A stretch of 64,000 nt of DNA from Prochlorococcus marinus str. MIT 9314 (GTDB lineage Bacteria; Cyanobacteriota; Cyanobacteriia; PCC-6307; Cyanobiaceae), in NCBI RefSeq assembly GCF_000760035.1, contig NZ_JNAO01000012.1, positions 62,001-126,000 of the forward strand, read 5' to 3'. Position 1 is the first letter of the stretch. The number at the start of each line of letters is the position of its first letter. Position numbers and translations under genes: made by a program. Positions 8,568 through 17,005 of this stretch are shown piece after piece. The notes under the pieces were generated by a model. That model was given only the letters and a program-made list of their open reading frames with translations, had not been told where the DNA came from and did not search any database.

Positions 8568-9724
8568 TAATCAACTCCTCTTTTTAAATCAACTCCCACA
8601 TTTGCATAATGCTTATGACAAACCATTTCAGAGTAAACATCAGCTAATTCAAAGTATGAAGGTTCATTTTTACACCTCCCAGTAATTACAACTTCTGTAT
8701 CTGCTGGTTTTTTTAAGAGCGTTTGATGTATTGATTCCACAGGTAACAACTCTAAATCAACAGTTGGATTCAATTCATCTAAAATGATTGTTTTATACAA
8801 GCCAGACAAAATAGCAGCTTTTGCAATTTCCCATGCTCTTTCAGCCTCAACATAATCAATTGGTTGTTGTTGACCTCTCCATACGATGGCATCTCTGCCT
8901 GAACGCAAATGATCTACTAAATGAGGGTAACTCTCTCTCAAAGCTTCTATGGCAGCATCTTCGGTATATCCATTTCCACCTTTTAACCACTGTAATATTA
9001 AAACTCTATGGCTTTTATCTTGAGAAATTCCTTTACCAATAGCTTGAAGAGCCTTACCGAGTGCACTTGTGGATTTACCCTTTCCTTCACCTGTATAAAT
9101 CTCAATTCCACCACTAGAACTACTTTGTTTGGATAGTTCTGATAAGTCTCCTATAAAACGTGGTCTCATTTCTGAGTGGAGTTGAGATATTCTTACCAAA
9201 GAGGGTGGGGCTGCCCTTCCAGTAATAATTATTTCTAATCCATCTGGACGATTTTGCAGAGTATCAACTACTTCATTGATATCAAGCATTCCTAAATCAA
9301 GAACTGGATTTAACTCATCTAGTACAACTACAGAATAAAGAGAACTAGCAATTGCTCCTTTAGCAATATTCCAACCTCTTTCGGCCTCACCAATATCAAA
9401 CTTTGTAACTTGGTCAGCAGTGAAAAATTCGGATCTTCCTGTCCTTACATGGTCAATTAAATGTGGAAAGCCTCTTTGTAAAGCCTCTATAGCTGAATCC
9501 TCGTCATATGGTCTCTCAGGGCCTTTTAAAAATCTTAGAAGTAAAACTCTTGACTGTCTTTTTTCGCATATTCCTAATCCTATTGTCCTGAGAACTACTC
9601 CCAAGGCAGCCTGACTTTTCCCCTTACCCTCTCCATCATAAATATGTAATTGACCTTTTGATCTCTCTTGACTGTCACTTGCTGTGACAATACCAATTCC
9701 ACTATTTCTACTCGTATTCGTCAA
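8564..9724 (-). CDS. cobO: Cob(I)yrinic acid a,c-diamide adenosyltransferase, tandem-duplicated
   Basis: CobO/CobA-type enzymes transfer adenosine from ATP to cobalt in coenzyme B12 synthesis. A usual member has about 200 residues and one unusual P-loop. Here the 386-residue protein holds two complete copies: GEGKGKS at 31-37 and again at 212-218, DELNP at 136-140 and again at 316-320, and ITGR in each half. The halves have diverged (for example FLKGPERPYDEDSAIEAL versus WLKGGNGYTEDAAIEAL), so the duplication is old. No ATG fits; TTG at 9724 is the most likely start. It is divergent from larE. Confidence 0.9.
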   Translation of the reverse strand: MTNTSRNSGIGIVTASDSQERSKGQLHIYDGEGKGKSQAALGVVLRTIGLGICEKRQSRVLLLRFLKGPERPYDEDSAIEALQRGFPHLIDHVRTGRSEFFTADQVTKFDIGEAERGWNIAKGAIASSLYSVVVLDELNPVLDLGMLDINEVVDTLQNRPDGLEIIITGRAAPPSLVRISQLHSEMRPRFIGDLSELSKQSSSSGGIEIYTGEGKGKSTSALGKALQAIGKGISQDKSHRVLILQWLKGGNGYTEDAAIEALRESYPHLVDHLRSGRDAIVWRGQQQPIDYVEAERAWEIAKAAILSGLYKTIILDELNPTVDLELLPVESIHQTLLKKPADTEVVITGRCKNEPSYFELADVYSEMVCHKHYANVGVDLKRGVDY

Positions 9725-9832
9725 TTGAACAAAATTAGTAAATTTAATCTAAGATATAGATAAGAATATTATTAAATATTTAATAATAAATTCAACCTAT
9801 TCATAGGTAATTTGAATTTTAAAGTAATTAGC

Positions 9833-10657
9833 ATGTTCAATCAACTAGAAATTCTCTCTGATGAACAAAGTGAAAAGCTTTATACAATTAGAAGATACAT
9901 TAAGAATCTCGATAGTGTTTGTATTGCTTATTCCGGAGGAGTTGACAGTACATTAGTAGCATCATTAGCATTCGAGCAATTAGGCAGCAAAGCAATTGCC
10001 GTAACTGGAATTTCTCCTGCATTAGCCACTACTCTTCGTGAAGAAGCAAGAAGGCAAGCAAAATGGATTGGAGTAAAGCATGTAGAGATTAAAACATCAG
10101 AATTAGACCAATCAAGTTACAGTGAAAATCCTAAGGATAGGTGCTTTGCATGTAAAAAAGAGCTCCACAAACATACAACCTACCTCTCTAAAAAACTTAA
10201 TTACAAGATAGTTTTAGATGGAGTCAATCTGGATGACCTTAAAGATTACAGACCAGGTATACAAGCCTCAAAACAAGCAGGAGTTATCTCTCCCCTTGCA
10301 AAATTTAAAGTCTCAAAACAAGACATTAGGGATATATCAAGAGCATTGGGTTTTCCTTGGTGGGATAAACCTGCTCAACCTTGTTTATCATCAAGATTTC
10401 CTTATGGCCATGAAATAACTAGTGAAAGGCTAAAAATGGTTGAGAAAGCAGAAGAATATCTTAAAGAATGTGGAATATCGGAGGTTAGAGTTAGATGCCA
10501 AGGCTCAACTGCCAGAATAGAAATTCCCCAAGATGAATTAAAGCATTTTTTTAACAAATATAATTTTCGTGAGTTAGTTCAATATTTTTCTAATTTAGGA
10601 TTTAATTGCACAAGTTTAGATCTTGAGGGACTTGTAAGCGGAAAATTAAATAGGTAA
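9833..10657 (+). CDS. larE: LarE-type ATP-dependent sulfur transferase
   Basis: The 274-residue protein is an N-type PP-loop ATPase with SGGVDST at residues 34-40. PCLSSRFPYG carries Cys184, which corresponds to the cysteine that LarE sacrifices as sulfur donor in making the nickel-pincer cofactor of lactate racemase. A second pair, CFAC at 104-107, is also present. The ATG at 9833 is preferred; an in-frame TTG at 9812 would add 7 residues. No larA, larB or larC lies nearby, so in this genome the protein may donate sulfur in another pathway. It converges with speD, 6 bases apart. Confidence 0.82.
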   Translation: MFNQLEILSDEQSEKLYTIRRYIKNLDSVCIAYSGGVDSTLVASLAFEQLGSKAIAVTGISPALATTLREEARRQAKWIGVKHVEIKTSELDQSSYSENPKDRCFACKKELHKHTTYLSKKLNYKIVLDGVNLDDLKDYRPGIQASKQAGVISPLAKFKVSKQDIRDISRALGFPWWDKPAQPCLSSRFPYGHEITSERLKMVEKAEEYLKECGISEVRVRCQGSTARIEIPQDELKHFFNKYNFRELVQYFSNLGFNCTSLDLEGLVSGKLNR

Positions 10658-10663
10658 ATATTG

Positions 10664-11098
10664 TCAAACAACAGTTCTGATCTGATTAGAGACTGCTGAA
10701 GGGGGATTTCGCTCAATGACACGCAATGAATGTTCTTTAGCCATCAAGGATTCAATCAAATATTGACTAGCTAGTTCAGGCATCATATTTTGACCACATG
10801 TAAAAATATCGACTGCCGAATAATTAGATTCAGGCCAAGTATGTATTGAAATATGAGATTCAGCCAGTAATGCAATCGCCGTAACCCCTTGAGGCTCAAA
10901 TTTGTTACTTATCAAATTAAGAACTGTCGCATTTGCCAATTTAGCAGCTCTATTTAAAGTACAGCGCAAAAAGGATTCGTCATTTAATTTCTCGCAATCG
11001 CATCTATAAAGTTCCAACAAAAGGTGCTTACTTTGATGAGTTAATTTATTATCATCTTGAAACTTACTTAAAATTTGATTTTTTTTGTAGATTTCCAT
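10664..11098 (-). CDS. speD: S-adenosylmethionine decarboxylase proenzyme
   Basis: SpeD decarboxylates S-adenosylmethionine to supply aminopropyl groups for spermidine. The proenzyme cleaves itself between Glu80 and Ser81 in LLAESHISIHTWPE, and Ser81 becomes the pyruvoyl cofactor. The conserved His86 and Cys101 (IFTCG) of the processing site are present. At 144 residues it is slightly longer than the short bacterial class, owing to about 20 extra residues at the N-terminus. It lies 52 bases downstream of recF on the same strand and converges with larE. Confidence 0.93.
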   Translation of the reverse strand: MEIYKKNQILSKFQDDNKLTHQSKHLLLELYRCDCEKLNDESFLRCTLNRAAKLANATVLNLISNKFEPQGVTAIALLAESHISIHTWPESNYSAVDIFTCGQNMMPELASQYLIESLMAKEHSLRVIERNPPSAVSNQIRTVV

Positions 11099-11150
11099 TT
11101 AAGAAAATTATATGAATTTAAGATTAGCTTAAAATCATGCGTTTTTTGAA

Positions 11151-12251
11151 TTATAAGTGAATCATTTGTGATGAGCCTAAGAAAGACTGATTAAATTTAT
11201 CTAAATGCGTCGCACTTATGAAACATTGACTATCTTTACCAACAGAATTTAATAACAAATTTTGCCTGGTTAAATCTAATTCCGCCAAGACATCATCCAA
11301 TATAAGTATTGGAGGAACATTAAATGTTTTATTTAATAAATCCAGTTCAGCCATCTTCAAAGCCAAGATAAAAGTCCTTTGCTGTCCAGATGAACCATAT
11401 TTTCTAACTGAAACATTGTTAATAAGAAACTCAACATCATCACGATGAGGTCCAAAATTACATTTACCAGTCAATGCTTCTATTGAACGCTGATTTAATA
11501 GTTGTTCTGCTATTTTTTTTCTAATCACTTCTTCTTCTTCTTCTTCTTCTTCTTCTGGGCTTATATTCTGTATCCCCGAAAGATAATTTATGCTTATTTG
11601 CTCTTTAGATTTACTTAAATAATTATGCCAATATTCAACATATGGTTTTATTTTTAATAAAGCCCTTCTTCTTCGCCTAAAAATTCTTGTACTTATTATT
11701 GACATTTGAATATCAAAGCTTTCAACAATATCTGTGGATTGAGTTTTTAAGAAACTTTCCGAACGCCAAAAATGACTTCTTTGTTTTAAAAGCCTGTTAA
11801 ATCTGCTTATCAGATCAAAATATACTGGTTCAAGCTGAGATACGACTTTATCAATCCATGTTCTTCGATAACTGGGTTCACTTCTAACAATATCTATATC
11901 ATTAGAACAAAAACATACACTTCGTATATAATTCTTTATTTCACTCTGTCTTTTCAAGATTGATTCATTGACATAAATTCTTTTAGGGCCTTTTCGGAAT
12001 AAATTTAACTTTAAATCGTCTTTAAAATTTATCTGTCCTAAAACAACAGCCATATCACTATCATTCTCTATTAAATCTTTATCACTTAGTGCTCTATTAG
12101 ATTTTAATTGACTTAAAAATTCAACCGATTCAAGTAAATTTGACTTACCAATACCATTACAGCCAAGAACAATTGCTCTTTGCTCTTTTAAATCAATTTC
12201 AAAACTTTTATGATTTCGAAAATTTTTAATTTTTAGTTTATTTAAAAAAAT
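11151..12251 (-). CDS. recF: DNA replication/repair protein RecF, start codon abnormal
   Basis: RecF is an SMC-like ATPase that helps load RecA at gapped DNA. The frame holds the whole family core: IKNFRNHKSFEIDL, Walker A GCNGIGKS encoded near 12130-12160, the signature SSGQQRTFILALK, and Walker B ILILDDVLAELD. However, no ATG, GTG or TTG occurs in frame between the upstream stop (near 12325) and Met at 12053, which lies after the P-loop. An ATT at 12251 gives a family-like start (IFLNKL, 366 residues). ATGs in other frames sit at 12264 and 12268, just before an A8/T7 run, so a one-base slip would also repair the start. Nine glutamates from a GAA repeat interrupt the middle. Confidence 0.85.
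   Translation of the reverse strand: MFLNKLKIKNFRNHKSFEIDLKEQRAIVLGCNGIGKSNLLESVEFLSQLKSNRALSDKDLIENDSDMAVVLGQINFKDDLKLNLFRKGPKRIYVNESILKRQSEIKNYIRSVCFCSNDIDIVRSEPSYRRTWIDKVVSQLEPVYFDLISRFNRLLKQRSHFWRSESFLKTQSTDIVESFDIQMSIISTRIFRRRRRALLKIKPYVEYWHNYLSKSKEQISINYLSGIQNISPEEEEEEEEEVIRKKIAEQLLNQRSIEALTGKCNFGPHRDDVEFLINNVSVRKYGSSGQQRTFILALKMAELDLLNKTFNVPPILILDDVLAELDLTRQNLLLNSVGKDSQCFISATHLDKFNQSFLGSSQMIHL
11528..11556 (-). repeat. (GAA)9 trinucleotide repeat inside recF
   Basis: On the plus strand this is an uninterrupted CTT repeat; in recF it encodes nine consecutive glutamates between SP and VIRK. Pure triplet repeats of this length are uncommon in such a compact genome. Length change by slippage would keep the frame and alter only the length of an acidic linker. 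Confidence 0.9.
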
Positions 12252-12328
12252 TTTTTTTGTGCATTCATTAATTAAATTAGCTAAGTTTAAAATATTTAGA
12301 TTTTCTTTAAAGAAATTGAAAAATTAAA

Positions 12329-12402
12329 GGGCATGTAGCTCAGTTGGATAGAGCATCAGATTCCGGTTCTGAGAGTCGGGGGTTCGAATCCCTCCATGCT
12401 CG
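12329..12402 (+). tRNA. tRNA-Arg (anticodon CCG)
   Basis: A full cloverleaf can be drawn. The acceptor stem GGGCATG pairs with CATGCTC (one G-U), the anticodon stem TCAGA/TCTGA encloses loop TTCCGGT with anticodon CCG at 12363-12365, and the T arm contains GGTTCGAATCC. The discriminator base is G, and CCA is not encoded. It reads the Arg codon CGG. It stands between the recF 5' region and the acetyltransferase gene, both on the opposite strand. Confidence 0.96.
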
Positions 12403-12413
12403 TAAAATAATTT

Positions 12414-12860
12414 TTAAAGTTTATATCCCATTACTCTTATTCCATTTGGATCTAGTATAAATCCATTTTCTTCTAGACTTATAAACGAAGACACTGGAGC
12501 CTGTACAGAAATACTGCATCCAGGCATTTCTCTATTTATTTTCTCAAGAGTTACTTGTAGCAATATTGAATAATAAAGTTGCTGATTATTATCTGGCAAT
12601 GCACTTAAATTCCATAAGTTAGCATTCAATCCCCTGTCGGACGTAACCCTTACAAAGCCATATAATTTATTTTTTAATTCATTCTGTATGGTAAAAAAGA
12701 AATTACTTTTCTGAATAGCCTCAGTAAGAGCTTTTATTGGAAATGTCTCACTACCACAATTCGATAAAAGTTTGTTAACTTCTTTAGCTAATGGGATTTG
12801 AGAAGAGTTAACAAAATAACCTTCTGGTAGAACAAGTTTTTTTTTAGAAAAGTATTGCAA
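12414..12860 (-). CDS. Putative GNAT-type acetyltransferase
   Basis: The 148-residue protein resembles small cyanobacterial GNAT-fold proteins. A predicted beta strand with LYGFVRVTSDRGLNANLWNLSA would be the central strands beta3-beta4 of the fold, and a helix LLQVTLEKINREMPG follows. The C-terminal end FISLEENGFILDP fits the usual GNAT strand pattern of an end residue in a 'Y/F-x-x-x-GF' motif. The acetyl-CoA pyrophosphate loop is not clear, so this assignment is tentative. TTG at 12860 is the only start that keeps the N-terminus; it lies 3 bases after the ppc stop codon, which suggests coupled translation. Confidence 0.5.
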   Translation of the reverse strand: MQYFSKKKLVLPEGYFVNSSQIPLAKEVNKLLSNCGSETFPIKALTEAIQKSNFFFTIQNELKNKLYGFVRVTSDRGLNANLWNLSALPDNNQQLYYSILLQVTLEKINREMPGCSISVQAPVSSFISLEENGFILDPNGIRVMGYKL

Positions 12861-12863
12861 TTA

Positions 12864-15833
12864 TCAACCTGTATTTCTCATGCCAGCTGCTATCCCATTA
12901 ATAGTTAAAAGTGCTCCCCTCAATAATTCGCTTCTGCTGTAAGCTCTTCTAGATTCGTCTTTATCTATAAGAAATTCGCTTATTGGAGGTTGTCTTGTTT
13001 GGTCTCTTAGTCTTCTTAGAAGTGAAACCTGCAAAAACCCTAATGGAATAATTGTCTTATTTCTCAAGCTTACTGATGATTTTAAGTCTCTATCAGATTC
13101 TAGGAGCTTATTTTTACCAGTAATTTCAAGTATTAAAGATTTTGTAAGATTATATTCTTTAGAAATTACTTCAAAAATATTATCAAAAGAATCTTTATTT
13201 TCTTTACTGCCAAGAGTATCAACATAATATCTAGCAACTTCCAAATCCACCTTAGATAATGTCATTTCGACCTTAGATATTAGCATCCTAAAAAATGGCC
13301 ATCTTTGATGCAGAACTCTTAATAATTCAATTTGTTGTGGATCTGAATTTAATTCAGATGACAATGCAGTACCTACTCCAAACCAACTTGGTAAAAGAAA
13401 TCTACTTTGTGTCCAACCAAATACCCATGGAATAGCTCTTAAACTTGATAAATCTTTTGCACCTTTTTTTCTTCTAGCAGGCCTACTAGATATCTGTAAT
13501 TTACTTATTTCTTCTATTGGAGTTACCTCTTGAAAGAAATTCAACAAATCAGGATTCTCATGCACTAGTTTTCTATAATGAGACCTTGATGTTTCTGCCA
13601 ACCTAGACATTAATTGATTCCATTCAGGAGTAGCGTCAAGTCTATTATTGACCAAACTATTTTGAATTACCGCTGTAGTAACAGTTTCAAGATTGTACAA
13701 AGCCAGTTCGGGAAGACTATATTTAGAGGCTAAAACTTCACCTTGTTCTGTTATTTTTATTCGCCCTTTTAAAGTACCGCTTGGTTGAGCCAATATTGCC
13801 TGATAGGCTGGACCTCCTCCTCTCCCTACAGAACCCCCTCTTCCATGAAAAAGTCTTAGCAATATATTATTTCTACTTGAGAGATTTTGAAGTGCTATTT
13901 GGGCTCTATGAATTTCCCAATTACTAGAAACAAACCCCGAATCTTTATTGCTATCAGAATATCCAAGCATTAATTCTTGCAGAGGTTTACAAGATTCTCC
14001 TACTTTTGGCAACAATGATCTATAGAAATCTAATTTAAACAACTTTTCCATTACTTCCGGTGCTCTTTTAAGGTCTTCCACAGTTTCAAAAAGAGGAACA
14101 ACTAATAATTTTGATTTTTGCGAATTTTGATCAAGAAGTCCCATTTCTTTTGCCAATAAGAGAACTTCAAGCAAATCAGATGCACTATGACTCATTGAAA
14201 TTACATAAGAATGACAAATGCGACTTCCAAATTCTTGCTGTAGTCTTTTAACCATTTTAAAAACTGAAAAGGTTTCTTCTGTAGTTTTTGTCCAGTTAAC
14301 GTCAGATGGAATTAAAGGCCTTTTTGTATTTAATTCGTCTATAAGCCATTTAATTTTCTCTTCCTCAGACATTTGGTCATATTGAACAGATAAATCAAGA
14401 TGATTTGTGAGCTCTTGTATGGCGTCACTATGCCTTGTACTCTCTTGTCGAATATCTAAACTTGCTAAAGAAAATCCAAAAATATGAACTTGAGTAAGTA
14501 AGGTATTCACAGACTCACAAGTTAAATCTGTACTAATTAAGCTATTTTTAATTAGTTCGAGATCATAAGTAAATTCATTTACTGACTTGTAATATAAGTT
14601 TTCAACTTTATCTAGATTTTTGCTATCAACTTCTCCCTCTAAGGCAAATTTCCACCCACTATCAGCTAATAAATTATTTCTTTCTTGTGTTAGTCTTAAT
14701 TTCTCTAGAATATAGCTTAATTTCAATCTATAGGGTTCCGATCTATATCTTGTAGCTCTAGCTTCATATATTCCGGGGAATTTAACCCTGTCAGTTTCTA
14801 GTGACTCTAATAAAGAGGAGCTGACTTGACTCCATTGCATTGAGACACTTAATTGATCTCTAAGATTAGACGTCGCAGCAATATATCTTTCCAACATTAA
14901 CTGCCTTTGGTAGCAAGCAGTTCTCCATGTTATCTCAGGAGTCACCGATGGATTACCGTCCCTATCAGAGCCCACCCAAGACCCAAAGTTACAAAAAGAT
15001 TCAGAGGGCATCTGAACATCTGGATAATTTTCAGTGAGTGCTTCAGCGATTCTGACCCTCAATTGAGGCATAGCATTAAACAAAACTTGCTGAAAATAAT
15101 GCAAGGCATAATCAACCTCGTCTAAAACTGAAGGTTTAAATTGATGCAATTCATCTGTTCTCCACCAAAGTCTTACTTCCTCTTTTAATTGGGTTTTTAG
15201 AGAATTTTTTTCTTCTTTTGTTAGAAATTGCTCAATTTGTATTTTTTTTAATAAATTTGCTACTCTTGTTTGCTTATGTCTAATCGTATGTCTCACTATT
15301 TCCGTCGGATGTGCAGTAAAAACTAAACGAATATCCATTTCCTGCAATAACTCCTCTAATTTTCCAGGGGGAACATTTAATTTCCTCAGCCTGTAAAATA
15401 ATTCTCTAAAAGTTACTGGCGCATTTTGCCTAGCCAATGCAGGGGCAAAAGGATCAAGATTGTCGGGCGATTTTTGAACATCCTTATTGGTAAAGCTTTG
15501 AATATATCTATCTTCTTCAACTCTTTGTTCCAAAATATTCACGAGTTGAAAATACAATGAAAAAGCCCTTGCTGCTGCTATGGATTCTGCTAAATCCATA
15601 GAATTTACAATATCAACTATTTCATTTTTAAAAGTTTTTGAACTATCGCCATTAATTTGTTTTGAATAACTTAATTCTTTAAGCTGTATCAATCTCTCTG
15701 CTTGATCATTTGGGCATTCTTCCCTTAGCACAGATTCCCATAGATCTTCAATTAGAAGACGATTTTTATCAAGTGGATCATTGTTACTTATCAGATCCAC
15801 GTTATTATTTTTTATCTGTCGAAAAGATTCCAT
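12864..15833 (-). CDS. ppc: Phosphoenolpyruvate carboxylase
   Basis: PEP carboxylase adds bicarbonate to phosphoenolpyruvate to give oxaloacetate, which refills the incomplete TCA cycle for amino acid synthesis. The 989-residue length is typical for cyanobacteria. Diagnostic segments are FTAHPTE at 172-178 with the catalytic His175, GSDRDGNP near 290, [11 protein letters not shown] near 630, the glycine-rich [14 protein letters not shown] near 665, and the C-terminus ending MRNTG, whose last residues reach the active site and effector site. It is followed by the acetyltransferase gene at 3 bases and preceded by gshA at 62 bases, all on the same strand. Confidence 0.98.
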   Translation of the reverse strand: MESFRQIKNNNVDLISNNDPLDKNRLLIEDLWESVLREECPNDQAERLIQLKELSYSKQINGDSSKTFKNEIVDIVNSMDLAESIAAARAFSLYFQLVNILEQRVEEDRYIQSFTNKDVQKSPDNLDPFAPALARQNAPVTFRELFYRLRKLNVPPGKLEELLQEMDIRLVFTAHPTEIVRHTIRHKQTRVANLLKKIQIEQFLTKEEKNSLKTQLKEEVRLWWRTDELHQFKPSVLDEVDYALHYFQQVLFNAMPQLRVRIAEALTENYPDVQMPSESFCNFGSWVGSDRDGNPSVTPEITWRTACYQRQLMLERYIAATSNLRDQLSVSMQWSQVSSSLLESLETDRVKFPGIYEARATRYRSEPYRLKLSYILEKLRLTQERNNLLADSGWKFALEGEVDSKNLDKVENLYYKSVNEFTYDLELIKNSLISTDLTCESVNTLLTQVHIFGFSLASLDIRQESTRHSDAIQELTNHLDLSVQYDQMSEEEKIKWLIDELNTKRPLIPSDVNWTKTTEETFSVFKMVKRLQQEFGSRICHSYVISMSHSASDLLEVLLLAKEMGLLDQNSQKSKLLVVPLFETVEDLKRAPEVMEKLFKLDFYRSLLPKVGESCKPLQELMLGYSDSNKDSGFVSSNWEIHRAQIALQNLSSRNNILLRLFHGRGGSVGRGGGPAYQAILAQPSGTLKGRIKITEQGEVLASKYSLPELALYNLETVTTAVIQNSLVNNRLDATPEWNQLMSRLAETSRSHYRKLVHENPDLLNFFQEVTPIEEISKLQISSRPARRKKGAKDLSSLRAIPWVFGWTQSRFLLPSWFGVGTALSSELNSDPQQIELLRVLHQRWPFFRMLISKVEMTLSKVDLEVARYYVDTLGSKENKDSFDNIFEVISKEYNLTKSLILEITGKNKLLESDRDLKSSVSLRNKTIIPLGFLQVSLLRRLRDQTRQPPISEFLIDKDESRRAYSRSELLRGALLTINGIAAGMRNTG

Positions 15834-15895
15834 ATAATCATTATGTCATAAGTGAAAATGTTCAGATCAAATGTTTATTTAAATAATCAAACATT

Positions 15896-17005
15896 CTAGA
15901 TCTCACTCCTAATCATATCTTCGATAGAAATTTTCATTATCTGCTCAATAGAAAGACCTTTTTCATATTGATTTATCCATTTCATAGATTGATTGCCTTC
16001 TTCAAGCACTTTATAGATAGGATTTAAAAGATGTTTCATTCCAAAATCTTCTGCTGTGGATGATAAATCTGATAATAAGTTTTGAATCCATTCTCTACAA
16101 ATAACTTTTTTTCCATCTTGCCAGTGAATTAACTCTGAATTAAGACTATCTTTAGCAGCATTAATTTCATTTTGATCACATATTTCTGACAACTCATCCA
16201 TAGAAAAAATACTAGCATTCATAGGATCTAAGGTATTTATATTTTCAAAAAGATTCAAAATCCTTAGTTCTATCATGGCCGTTATTCCTAATAGAAGATT
16301 AATATCATGAACAAAATCACAAATTCTTAATTCCAAACGATCAAGAATTAAAGGTCTTTGGGGACCATTAGGTCGGATTGAAGACCAAAAATGCCTAATA
16401 TTTTGCATATTTTTATTAGATATATTTTCCTCTATCCAGTCGATATAAGAATTATGATTTACAAAAAAAGGAACCCTACTTGGTGTTTTAGGAAACTGGA
16501 TCCATCTCTGAGAGTGATTATTGGTAATTTTATTATTTAAAAAGGGTGAACTAGCACTTAATGATAAATATAGAGCAGCCTCAGATCTTATAAGCCTTAT
16601 AGCTGTAAAAAGTTTATCTAAATCGTCTATTCCTATATTTATATGGACGCTTGAAGTTGCAATAGATATTCCATAATTATCTTGAATAAATTGATGATAG
16701 ACGTTGTCAATATCAGATCTTTGAAATTGAATATCATGTTTAAAACAAAGAGTGGAGGAAGGAATGATTGTTAAATTTTTAGTATTAAGCCACTTTCTTA
16801 ACTTTTTTCTTGGAATTATTAATTTCTCATATAGAAACTTGTAGTTTTTTTCAGGTGTTGTTATGTATTCAACATTTCTGTTATCTGGCTCTTTTACAAA
16901 GTCAGAAAATTTTTTCTCAATATCAGCTGAAACACCAATATGAGAATCTAAAGAACCTGTAAAGAGTTCCACCTCAAAACCTTTATAGAGATTATCTTTA
17001 CTCAT
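15896..17005 (-). CDS. gshA: Glutamate-cysteine ligase, cyanobacterial type
   Basis: GshA joins glutamate and cysteine, the first step of glutathione synthesis. The 369-residue protein starts KGFEVELFTG, the family N-terminal region with an essential metal-binding Glu, and contains TSSVHINIGIDD near 137-148 and RLELRICDF near 225, segments conserved in the cyanobacterial branch. Its ATG directly follows the trpE stop codon with no spacer, so it is very likely translated from the same message. A separate glutathione synthetase gene is not in the window. Confidence 0.85.
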   Translation of the reverse strand: MSKDNLYKGFEVELFTGSLDSHIGVSADIEKKFSDFVKEPDNRNVEYITTPEKNYKFLYEKLIIPRKKLRKWLNTKNLTIIPSSTLCFKHDIQFQRSDIDNVYHQFIQDNYGISIATSSVHINIGIDDLDKLFTAIRLIRSEAALYLSLSASSPFLNNKITNNHSQRWIQFPKTPSRVPFFVNHNSYIDWIEENISNKNMQNIRHFWSSIRPNGPQRPLILDRLELRICDFVHDINLLLGITAMIELRILNLFENINTLDPMNASIFSMDELSEICDQNEINAAKDSLNSELIHWQDGKKVICREWIQNLLSDLSSTAEDFGMKHLLNPIYKVLEEGNQSMKWINQYEKGLSIEQIMKISIEDMIRSEI

